Assembly: GCA_022791315.1 (NCBI GenBank) | Contig: JAAVYW010000042.1 | Coordinates: 62,001 to 126,000 of the forward strand | DNA from: Oscillospiraceae bacterium | Lineage (GTDB): Bacteria > Bacillota > Clostridia > Oscillospirales > Ruminococcaceae | Length of the DNA stretch: 64,000 bases | Direction: 5' to 3' | Shown: one piece after another, positions 9,499-18,314 of the stretch | Layout: each line of letters starts with the position of its first letter | How positions within the stretch are numbered: position 1 is the first letter of the stretch | The notes under the pieces: generated by a model | The model's input: only the letters and a program-made list of their open reading frames with translations | Databases searched by the model: none | What the model was told of the DNA's origin: nothing | Program-made: the position numbers and the translations under genes

Positions 9499-9673
9499 CA
9501 GGGTTTGTTCGAAAAAGTGTACTTTTTCGAACAAACCCTGCCTTCAAATCTGTGGGGAATTTATGCCAATAATCCTGCTATTTTATGGAAAAAGTGGTTG
9601 CCTGATGTTGCTTTTTATGTTATATTTAGTAAGCTATAATTTGTTCGAAAAAGTACACTTTTTCGAACAAATT
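9499..9673. repeat. Twin palindrome element
   Basis: Two near-perfect palindromes lie 97 bases apart upstream of the MBOAT gene. The first (9499-9540) has 20-bp perfect arms around GT; the second (9638-9673) has 17-bp arms around AC. They share a 32-bp core: TTTGTTCGAAAAAGT, a 2-base centre, then ACTTTTTCGAACAAA. The centres are complementary, so the two cores face opposite ways. The AT-rich stretch between them has no convincing gene. It could be a small inverted-repeat (MITE-like) element or a two-site operator. Confidence 0.7.
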
Positions 9674-9684
9674 GCTGAAAGAAT

Positions 9685-9735
9685 AAAAATATACATCCGC
9701 CAGGGGAACTAGTCCTTTGGTGGATGTATATTTTT
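9685..9735. terminator. Bidirectional stem-loop before znuB end
   Basis: A 17-bp stem formed by AAAAATATACATCCGCC and GGTGGATGTATATTTTT around a 17-base loop, A-rich and T-rich on its flanks. It can end transcription of the znu operon on the minus strand. Confidence 0.7.
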
Positions 9736-9754
9736 AGGGATAATAAGGTGGGGA

Positions 9755-10579
9755 TTAGGTTTTTCTCCTACCCAAAAGAACGCCGAGGGCGGAAAAAAGC
9801 AGGAATGCCAAGAGATTGGCAACCACGATGCTGGCACCGGTGGGGGTGGCATAGAGATAGGAGAAGATAAGGCCGCTCAGGAAACAGACTACAGAGAGAA
9901 GGGAGGAACAGAGAACGACCGAACGGAACCGTTTGCATACCCGCATGGAGGTGAGGGTGGGGAAGATAATCAGGCTGGTGATGAGCAGGGTGCCAATCAT
10001 GCGCATCCCCAGGACGATGGTGATGGCGGTGAGGAAGGCGATGAGGATTTTGTAGAGGCCAGTCTTGGCGCCGGTGGCCTGGGCAAAGGTCTCGTCAAAG
10101 GTGAGGGCGAAAATCTTGTGATAGAACAGGAAAAACAGCAGCAGGACAATGACAGAGAGCACCACGCTGAGGGCGACATCGCCGTTGCTCATGGCGAGGA
10201 TGCTGCCGAACATATAGTTATAGACATCGGTGTTCATGCCGGTGGTATAGGAGATGACGATGACGCCGATAGCCAGGGCGCTGGTGGAGATGAGGGCGAT
10301 GGCGGCATCCCCTTTAATTTTGCTGTTTTCACTGATGCGCAGCAGGAAAAAGGCGGCCAGCACCACAATAGGGATTGCCACGGCCAAGGGGGCGGCATTC
10401 AGTGCCATGGCGATTGCCAGCGCACCAAAGCCCACATGGGAGAGGCCGTCGCCAATCATGGCGTACCGCTTGAGCACCAGGCTCACCCCCAGGAGGGCGG
10501 CGCAGAGGGACACCAGCAGGCCCACGATAGCGGCCCGCACTAGGAAGGGATAGGAGAGCATTTCCAGAATCAGCTGCAT
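9755..10579 (-). CDS. znuB: Zinc ABC transporter permease ZnuB
   Basis: An ABC-3 family permease of 274 residues with about seven or eight hydrophobic segments, including AIVGLLVSLCAALLGVSLVL and the GDGLSHVGFGALAIAM loop typical of the family. It is the membrane channel for Zn2+ (or Mn2+) uptake with ZnuC and ZnuA. I start at the ATG at 10579, which has GAGGGAC upstream; an in-frame GTG at 10600 overlaps nothing useful. It is the last gene of the zur-znuA-znuC-znuB operon. The association with a Zur-like regulator favours zinc over manganese. Confidence 0.9.
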   Translation of the reverse strand: MQLILEMLSYPFLVRAAIVGLLVSLCAALLGVSLVLKRYAMIGDGLSHVGFGALAIAMALNAAPLAVAIPIVVLAAFFLLRISENSKIKGDAAIALISTSALAIGVIVISYTTGMNTDVYNYMFGSILAMSNGDVALSVVLSVIVLLLFFLFYHKIFALTFDETFAQATGAKTGLYKILIAFLTAITIVLGMRMIGTLLITSLIIFPTLTSMRVCKRFRSVVLCSSLLSVVCFLSGLIFSYLYATPTGASIVVANLLAFLLFSALGVLLGRRKT

Positions 10580-10600
10580 AAAATCGTCCCTCGCTTTCAC

Positions 10601-11296
10601 TCACTGCAAAAAACGCTGCCCCAGCGGTGTGTTACTATACTCCTCCACTGGTCCAAAGAAGAGCTGCTGGCCTCCCAGATGCAGGATATGGCTGGCGAGC
10701 CCCACTGCGCTTTTGACATCGTGGGAGACCATGATAATCCCCATGCCCTGCTCCTGGTGGACTGAGGCAATGAGCTGGTAGAGTTCCCGAACTGCCACGG
10801 GGTCGAGGCCGGAAGCGGGCTCGTCTAAGAGCAGGAGCTTTTGGGCGGCGCACAGGGCGCGGGCCAGGAGGACGCGCTGCTGCTGGCCGCCGGAGAGTTC
10901 CCGGTAGCACCGCTCTTTGAGGGGGAGGATACCCAGCTGCCCCAAGTGCCGCAGGGTGATTTGTTTATCCTCCTTGGAATAAAAAGGGCGCAGGCCGCGC
11001 TGGGAAAGGCGGCCGGAGAGGGCCACCTCAAAGACGCTGGCGGGGAAATCCCGTTGAGCGGCTGTCTGCTGGGGAAGATAGCCAATTTCGTTTTGCCGCA
11101 GGCCGTCTCCCAGGGTGATTTTGCCGCTGCAAGGGGCCTTTAACCCCAAAAGGCCCTTGACTAAGGTGGATTTTCCCGCGCCGTTTTCTCCCAGGATACA
11201 CAGGCAGTCGCCCTCGGAGACGGAAAAATTGAGATGCTGGCAGACGACGCCCCTGTCATAGGCAAAGGCAGTATCTTCACAGGAAATCAGGGCCAT
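10601..11296 (-). CDS. znuC: Zinc ABC transporter ATPase ZnuC
   Basis: A 231-residue ABC ATPase. Walker A is GENGAGKST at residues 36-44, the signature is LSGGQQQRV, and Walker B is LLLDEPASGLD followed by the H-loop IIMVSHD. Its length and the absence of fused domains fit ZnuC/MntB-type cytoplasmic subunits. It lies between the substrate-binding lipoprotein (2-base gap) and the permease, so the three are translated as a unit. Confidence 0.92.
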   Translation of the reverse strand: MALISCEDTAFAYDRGVVCQHLNFSVSEGDCLCILGENGAGKSTLVKGLLGLKAPCSGKITLGDGLRQNEIGYLPQQTAAQRDFPASVFEVALSGRLSQRGLRPFYSKEDKQITLRHLGQLGILPLKERCYRELSGGQQQRVLLARALCAAQKLLLLDEPASGLDPVAVRELYQLIASVHQEQGMGIIMVSHDVKSAVGLASHILHLGGQQLFFGPVEEYSNTPLGQRFLQ

Positions 11297-11298
11297 AG

Positions 11299-12249
11299 TT
11301 AGGAAAGCGCCTCCTTTAGGTTGGCGGCGTTTTGCTCCATCAGGGAGAGATAGGTTTCGCCGCGGTCAAATTCGTCCTTAGTGACATTGTGGCAGGAGTG
11401 GAGCAGGCGCTTTTGCGCGCCGGTGGCTTCGCAGATGACGTCTGCCACCTTTTCGTTGGAGAATTCCATATGGAAAACAATGGGGAAATCCTCTGCTTTG
11501 GCCTTGTCGATAAGGAAGGCCAGGGTGGCGGCGCTGGGCTCGGTTTGGGAGGCGCAGCCGGGAAAGGCGGCATAGTAGGAGAGGCCATACTGCTCGGCCA
11601 GATAGCGGAAGGGGAAGCGGTCGCCAAAGAGAAGGGTAGTACGCTGGGAATGGGACACGATGTCTTGAAGCTGCCGGTCCAAGGCCAAGAGTTCTTCCAA
11701 ATAGGCTTTGCGGTTTTGCTCATAGGCGGCAGCGTGCTCGGGGTCAGCCTCTATCATGGCATCGCCGATGGCGGTTACAATCTGCATGGCGTTGGCAGGG
11801 GAGGTCCAGACATGGGCGTCCTCCTCGTGGACAGCCTCTTCCCCTGGCTCCTGCTGCATCCCCTCTACGTTTTCCTCTTCCAACAGATAGACGCACTCGG
11901 TGAGGGCGATGACCTGCATCCCGGAGGTATCGATGGAATCCAGGATGTCCTGGGCCCACTTGTCGGAGTGGCCGCCGATATACAGGAAGACATCGCAGTT
12001 TTGGATGCGCTGGATGTCCTGGGGAGTGGGGTCGTAGGAGTGGCTCTCGGTGCCAGGGGGGAGCAGCATGGTGACTTGGGCGTTTTCCCCGCCAATCTGG
12101 CGGGCGAAATCATAGGGCGGGAAGATGGTGGCTACCACCTGGAGCTTGTCCGGGTCGGCGGCAGCGGTACGGGGCACACAGCCGGAGAACAGGCCAAGGC
12201 ACAACAGCGCCAGGCTCATCAGGGCAATTGCTTTTTTCAAAGTGTTCAT
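11299..12249 (-). CDS. znuA: Zinc ABC transporter substrate-binding lipoprotein
   Basis: A 316-residue cluster A-I (TroA/ZnuA) binding protein. The N-terminal lipoprotein signal ends at LFSGC, with Cys24 as the lipidation site. Metal ligands are likely the histidines in GTESHSYDPTP, EEDAHVWTSP and MEFSNEK/VFHMEF, plus an acidic linker with His at about 145-155 that resembles the histidine-rich loop of ZnuA. I start at 12249, where AGGAGGAAC precedes the ATG. Its first codon overlaps the end of the upstream zur-like gene by 4 bases. Confidence 0.92.
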   Translation of the reverse strand: MNTLKKAIALMSLALLCLGLFSGCVPRTAAADPDKLQVVATIFPPYDFARQIGGENAQVTMLLPPGTESHSYDPTPQDIQRIQNCDVFLYIGGHSDKWAQDILDSIDTSGMQVIALTECVYLLEEENVEGMQQEPGEEAVHEEDAHVWTSPANAMQIVTAIGDAMIEADPEHAAAYEQNRKAYLEELLALDRQLQDIVSHSQRTTLLFGDRFPFRYLAEQYGLSYYAAFPGCASQTEPSAATLAFLIDKAKAEDFPIVFHMEFSNEKVADVICEATGAQKRLLHSCHNVTKDEFDRGETYLSLMEQNAANLKEALS

Positions 12250-12671
12250 GGTTCCTCCTGTTGCAGGGCCTGGCAATCGGCGCAGACCCCGTAGAGCAGC
12301 AGCTTGGCGGGGTTGACGGAAAAGCCGTGCTCGGCCTTAATATGGTGGGCAACGCCCTCTAAATAGTCGCACTCCATATGGAGCAGCTTGCCGCAGCGCT
12401 CACACTTGAGATGGAAGTGCTGGCAGCAGCCCCCGGATTCGTCAATGAGCTGAAAGCAGGCACTGTCGCCGTCGGCATAGTAGCGGCGCACCTTGCCCAG
12501 GCGTTCCAGCTCCTCAAGGCGGCGATAGATGGTAGTGAGGCCAACAGGGCTGCCGCTCTGGGCAAAATGGGCGGCAATCTCTTTGGCCGTGAGGTGCCCC
12601 GCCTGTTGGAGAATAAGATAGTCCAAAATCGCCTGGCGCTGCCGGGTCTTATACACCGGGCTGCGGGCCAT
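12246..12671 (-). CDS. zur: Fur-family zinc uptake regulator (Zur-like)
   Basis: A 141-residue Fur superfamily repressor: an N-terminal winged helix (SPVYKTRQRQAILDYL, then VGLTTIYRRLEEL) and a C-terminal dimerisation domain with two CxxC pairs (CERC and CADC) that bind structural zinc. It heads the zinc uptake operon, and Fur-type boxes lie at its own promoter, which points to Zur with autoregulation. PerR or Fur identity cannot be fully excluded by sequence alone. I start at the ATG at 12671, with AAGGAGG 7 bases upstream. Confidence 0.88.
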   Translation of the reverse strand: MARSPVYKTRQRQAILDYLILQQAGHLTAKEIAAHFAQSGSPVGLTTIYRRLEELERLGKVRRYYADGDSACFQLIDESGGCCQHFHLKCERCGKLLHMECDYLEGVAHHIKAEHGFSVNPAKLLLYGVCADCQALQQEEP

Positions 12672-12690
12672 ATCCACCCCTCCTTAGATT

Positions 12691-12753
12691 TGAAAATCAT
12701 TTTCATTTTAAATCATGCCGCTCAGTTTGTCAAGAAATTGAAAAAGATTTTCA
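12691..12753 (-). promoter_or_regulatory. zur-znuACB promoter with two Fur/Zur-type boxes
   Basis: On the minus strand TTGACA (12734-12729), an 18-bp spacer and TAAAAT (12710-12705) form a promoter. A perfect 7-1-7 inverted repeat, TGAAAAT-C-ATTTTCA, at 12691-12705 abuts the -10. A second 7-1-7 with one mismatch, TGAAAAA-G-ATTTTCA, lies at 12739-12753 just upstream of the -35. The layout fits repression of the whole operon by its own first product. Confidence 0.8.
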
Positions 12754-12937
12754 AATTTTGACGATACGGGGCCTCTTAGAGTTTGGTTCCCAGTGGGGGG
12801 AGGCATTCGGTTTTTGGAAAATTTTTTGTGATTTGGGGTTTCCTTTTGGGTTTTCCTGTGGTATATTATCTTTTCAAGAAAACAGTTGCCCTGAAGGGGG
12901 ACGCCCCTTGGCATGGAAAGGGAAATGGGTGGTAAAC

Positions 12938-13420
12938 ATGGCGATTGAAAAGGTGAGGGAGTATTTCCGCAGGTTTGGTATGGAGGAGAGGATATTGGAG
13001 TTTGAGGTGTCCAGCGCCACGGTGGAGCTGGCGGCCCAGGCGCTGCACTGCGAGCCCTGCCGCATTGCCAAGACGCTCTCCTTTTTGGTGGAGGGGAAGG
13101 GGATTTTGATTGTGGCGGCAGGAGATGCCAAAATCGATAACCCCAAGTACAAGGCCTATTTTGGCGCCAAGGCCAAGATGCTATCTCCGGAGGAAGTGGA
13201 GACGTTGGTGGGCCATGCGGTGGGGGGCGTGTGCCCCTTTGGGATTGCAGACGGGGTTGCAGTGTATCTGGATGAATCCCTGAAACGGTTTGAGACGGTG
13301 TTTCCCGCCTGCGGCAGCAGCAACAGCGCCATTGAGCTCACGATACCGGAACTGGAGCAGTATTCTGGCTGCGACGGCTGGGTGGATGTGTGCAAGGGGT
13401 GGCGGGAAACTGGTAATTAA
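12938..13420 (+). CDS. YbaK/EbsC-family aminoacyl-tRNA deacylase
   Basis: A 160-residue protein of the YbaK/ProX family, which hydrolyses mischarged tRNAs (for example Cys-tRNA-Pro or Ala-tRNA-Pro). Diagnostic segments are RIAKTLSFLV with the conserved Lys near residue 45, a DAKIDNPKYK stretch, and GGVCPFG followed by a VYLDESL strand. It stands alone on the plus strand, divergent from the zinc operon and convergent with pheST. I start at the ATG at 12938; an upstream open extension has no homology signal. Confidence 0.88.
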   Translation: MAIEKVREYFRRFGMEERILEFEVSSATVELAAQALHCEPCRIAKTLSFLVEGKGILIVAAGDAKIDNPKYKAYFGAKAKMLSPEEVETLVGHAVGGVCPFGIADGVAVYLDESLKRFETVFPACGSSNSAIELTIPELEQYSGCDGWVDVCKGWRETGN

Positions 13421-13453
13421 CCTCTTTGATTTTTAAGGGTTACAATCGCTGAT

Positions 13454-13493
13454 AAAAAATAGCCTGTGCGAAAAATCCGCACAGGCTATTTTG
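13454..13493. terminator. Bidirectional terminator between ybaK and pheT
   Basis: AAAATAGCCTGTGCG pairs with CGCACAGGCTATTTT around a short A-rich loop. It has an A run on one side and a T run on the other, so it can serve both converging genes. Confidence 0.88.
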
Positions 13494-13506
13494 CGCCGTG
13501 TTTTGC

Positions 13507-15879
<2,373 letters not shown>

Positions 15880-15899
15880 GGATAAATCCTCCTCCTTTT

Positions 15900-16919
15900 T
15901 TAGAACTGGCTCAAGAACCGCATATCGTTTTCGTAGAACAGCCGCAGGTCCTGGATGCCGAAGCGGCGCATGGCGAGTCGCTCCAGCCCGATGCCAAAGG
16001 CAAAGCCGCTGTATTCCTCCGGGTCGATGCCGCAGCCCGAGAGCACTTTGGGGTGTACCATGCCGCAGCCCAGCAGCTCAATCCAGCCCTCGTTCTTGCA
16101 CAGGCGGCAGCCCTCGCCGTGGCAGTTAAAGCACTGCATATCCATCTCGGCACTGGGCTCGGTGAAGGGGAAGTGGTGGGGCCTGAAGCGCACCACACAG
16201 TCCTCGCCGTAGAGGCGCTTGGCTAGGATTTCCAGCGTGCCCTTTAAATCGGCCATGGTGACGCCCTTGTCCACCACAAGCCCCTCGATTTGATGGAACA
16301 AGGGGGAGTGGGTGGCGTCGATGGCGTCGGAGCGGTAGACCCGGCCGGGGGCGATGATGCGGATGGGGGGCTTTTGTTTTTCCATTACCCGGATTTGGAC
16401 AGAGGAGGTCTGGGTGCGCAGGAGCATCTTATCTGTGAAATAGAAGGTGTCCTGGGTGTCCCGGGCGGGGTGGTCGGGGGGGAGGTTGAGGGCCTCGAAG
16501 TTGTAGTAGTCGTACTCCACCTCGGGGCCGTCGGCCACGTCGTAGCCCATGCCCAGGAAGATTTCCTTCACCTCGTCCAGCACGATGGAGAGGGGGTGCT
16601 TATGGCCTAAGGGCATGGGGGAGCCGGGGACGGTGACGTCGATGCGCTCGGCGGCCAGGCGGGCATTCTGGGCGGCGCGGCCTAGTTCCTCGCCCCGCTG
16701 TTTTAGCAGCTCCTCAATTTGGGAGCGCACCTGGTTGGCCAAGGCGCCGATGACCGGGCGTTCCTCGGCAGAGAGCTTGCCCATCTGCTTGAGGATGGCG
16801 GTGAGCTCCCCCTTTTTGCCCAGGTACTTCACCTTGAGCTCCTCCAGGCCTTTGGAGTCGGCGCAGGTCTCCGCCGCATGGAGGGCGGCCTGCTTGATTT
16901 GTTCCAGTGCAGCTTTCAT
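15900..16919 (-). CDS. pheS: Phenylalanine--tRNA ligase alpha subunit
   Basis: The class II catalytic subunit, 339 residues. It has the N-terminal coiled coil (about 1-90), GHKHPLSIVLDEVKEIFLGMG, motif 2 with RTQTSSVQIRVME and FHQIEGLVVD, and motif 3 as GFAFGIGLERLAMRRFG near the C terminus. A CFNCHGEGCRLCKNEGW segment with four cysteines near 260-280 is the usual small insertion of bacterial PheS. It is the first gene after the T-box leader. No phenylalanine biosynthetic gene is nearby. Confidence 0.97.
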   Translation of the reverse strand: MKAALEQIKQAALHAAETCADSKGLEELKVKYLGKKGELTAILKQMGKLSAEERPVIGALANQVRSQIEELLKQRGEELGRAAQNARLAAERIDVTVPGSPMPLGHKHPLSIVLDEVKEIFLGMGYDVADGPEVEYDYYNFEALNLPPDHPARDTQDTFYFTDKMLLRTQTSSVQIRVMEKQKPPIRIIAPGRVYRSDAIDATHSPLFHQIEGLVVDKGVTMADLKGTLEILAKRLYGEDCVVRFRPHHFPFTEPSAEMDMQCFNCHGEGCRLCKNEGWIELLGCGMVHPKVLSGCGIDPEEYSGFAFGIGLERLAMRRFGIQDLRLFYENDMRFLSQF

Positions 16920-16954
16920 TCGATAACCATTCCTTTCTCAAAAGGTGCAAATCC

Positions 16955-17285
16955 GGGCTTTTTGGCTTTTGGAGAGAAAAAGCTGCCTGCGTCCGCTTTT
17001 TACAGGATAAAAAGGGACGAAAGCAGCTTGTCTTCCGTGGTACCACCCAGGTTCCCGCACTCAGGGGGAGGCGGGCACTCGTCGGCCTGGTAACGGGGCC
17101 AGCCGTCGCCGCCTAGTGGGGGAAAACCCGTTCAGCGGCGCCGCTCGTGAGGGAACTTCCCCAAAGGGCGGACGCGAGGGCGCTTTCAGCCGGTGACGCT
17201 CTCTCTCTGTTGGGCCGCGGGCTCGGGTACTTTTCTCAGTCGGCGCGTTTGGTGTATTCTCTGGACGCATTGGCGTGGATTTGTC
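16955..17285 (-). promoter_or_regulatory. T-box leader controlling pheS-pheT
   Basis: On the minus strand the leader has stem I with an AGAGAGAG (GA/AG-bulge) motif, a CGGCTGAAAG distal loop and a GAAGTTCCC specifier region. This gives UUC (Phe), read from bases 17155-17153. The T-box bulge sequence TGGGTGGTACCACG spans 17049-17036. A terminator stem follows (AAGCTGC/GCAGCTT arms with CGTCC/GGACG) and ends in a T run near 16975. Uncharged tRNA-Phe would favour the antiterminator and read-through. Confidence 0.92.
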
Positions 17286-17293
17286 TTTTTCAC

Positions 17294-17322
17294 AGGATAG
17301 CACATTTCTTTTGTAAAAGCAA
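17294..17322 (-). promoter_or_regulatory. Promoter of the pheST T-box transcript
   Basis: On the minus strand TTGCTT, a 17-bp spacer and TATCCT lie just upstream of the T-box stem I. Confidence 0.65.
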
Positions 17323-17356
17323 GGGGAGTTCTGCCCAGGTTGGCAGGTTTTTTTGG

Positions 17357-17385
17357 TTGCTTTTTTGGGGAAAAAGGAATAAAAT
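17357..17385 (+). promoter_or_regulatory. Promoter of comEB
   Basis: TTGCTT, a 17-bp spacer and TAAAAT end about 50 bases before the comEB start. Confidence 0.55.
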
Positions 17386-17437
17386 GAGGGAAAAGAGGGA
17401 TGGAATTTAGAAAAACAAAAACGGGAGATGGATTATC

Positions 17438-17929
17438 ATGGGAGAGAGACGGGATAAAATCAACTACTACCTGGATATTGCGCAGACGGTTTCCACCCGC
17501 AGTACCTGTATGCGGCGGAATTACGGCGCCATCATTGTGAAAAACGACCAGATTATCTCCACCGGGTATGTGGGCGCGCCCAGGGGGCGGAAAAATTGCA
17601 CGGATTTGCAGTATTGTACCCGGGAGAGCCTGCATATCCCGAATGGGGAGCGGTATGAGCTGTGCCGGTCGGTGCACGCCGAGCAGAACGCCATTATTGC
17701 CGCAGCACGCACGGACATGCTGGGGGCCAGCCTTTACCTGGCCTGCCTGGACTACCGCACCAAGGAGCTAGTGCCCGGCACCAACCCCTGCGCCATGTGC
17801 AAGCGCATTATCATCAACGCCGGGATTGAGACGGTGTATGTGCGGGACACGGTGGATGAGTACCATGTCATCCACGTGGCGGACTGGGTGGAGAATGACG
17901 AATCCCTGGAGGGCAAGAGAGGGTATTGA
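17438..17929 (+). CDS. comEB: dCMP deaminase (ComEB-like)
   Basis: A 163-residue zinc deaminase of the cytidine/deoxycytidylate family, which makes dUMP from dCMP. The zinc site is visible as HAEQNAI (His80, catalytic Glu82) and PCAMC (Cys118, Cys121). A TRESLHIPNGERYELC insertion before the HAE motif is typical of ComEB-type dCMP deaminases. The gene stands alone, with GGGAGATGG as a modest ribosome site. Confidence 0.92.
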   Translation: MGERRDKINYYLDIAQTVSTRSTCMRRNYGAIIVKNDQIISTGYVGAPRGRKNCTDLQYCTRESLHIPNGERYELCRSVHAEQNAIIAAARTDMLGASLYLACLDYRTKELVPGTNPCAMCKRIIINAGIETVYVRDTVDEYHVIHVADWVENDESLEGKRGY

Positions 17930-17942
17930 ACGGGCGGGAAGA

Positions 17943-17980
17943 CGGGCTGCCCTCTTTTTTAGGGGTAGCCTGTTTTTTTA
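17943..17980 (+). terminator. Terminator after comEB
   Basis: GGGCTGCCCT pairs with AGGGGTAGCC across a T-rich loop and is followed by a run of T. Confidence 0.7.
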
Positions 17981-18314
17981 TGCCTAAATTTTGGAAAAAT
18001 TTTCCGCCACAATCCTCCCGGCTCCTGCCGGATTTTGCCCTAGACGACAGAAAAGGCGGGGAAGGGGAACAGATTGGCCTGAAATTCCCAAGCGTTCGGC
18101 TGCAAAGGGCAAAAAGCCCTAGGCCGGAACCGACAGATTTTTTGTTCCCCAGCGCCTATACTGGGGACAAGGGAAAACGGACAGGCCCTACGCCCGCTCT
18201 ACAGCACCCCAAGAGCGCAGGGCCATGTCTGGCCTGTCGCCGGGGCAGCTGAAAATCGTTTGGGGTGCTCCGGCGGTACTGAAAAGCCTTCGGGATTGGG
18301 AAAGGGAGGATACC
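17981..18314. other. Non-coding spacer upstream of spoIIE
   Basis: About 330 bases with no gene I can support. A TATACT at 18157-18162 could be the -10 of spoIIE. Seventeen bases upstream, where a -35 is expected, the sequence reads CCGACAGATT, which on the other strand partly matches a Spo0A box (TGTCG). The match is weak. Confidence 0.3.

Noticed and set aside
9485..9712. 75-codon frame through the twin palindromes
   Set aside because: It consists largely of the translated palindromes and has no ribosome site.
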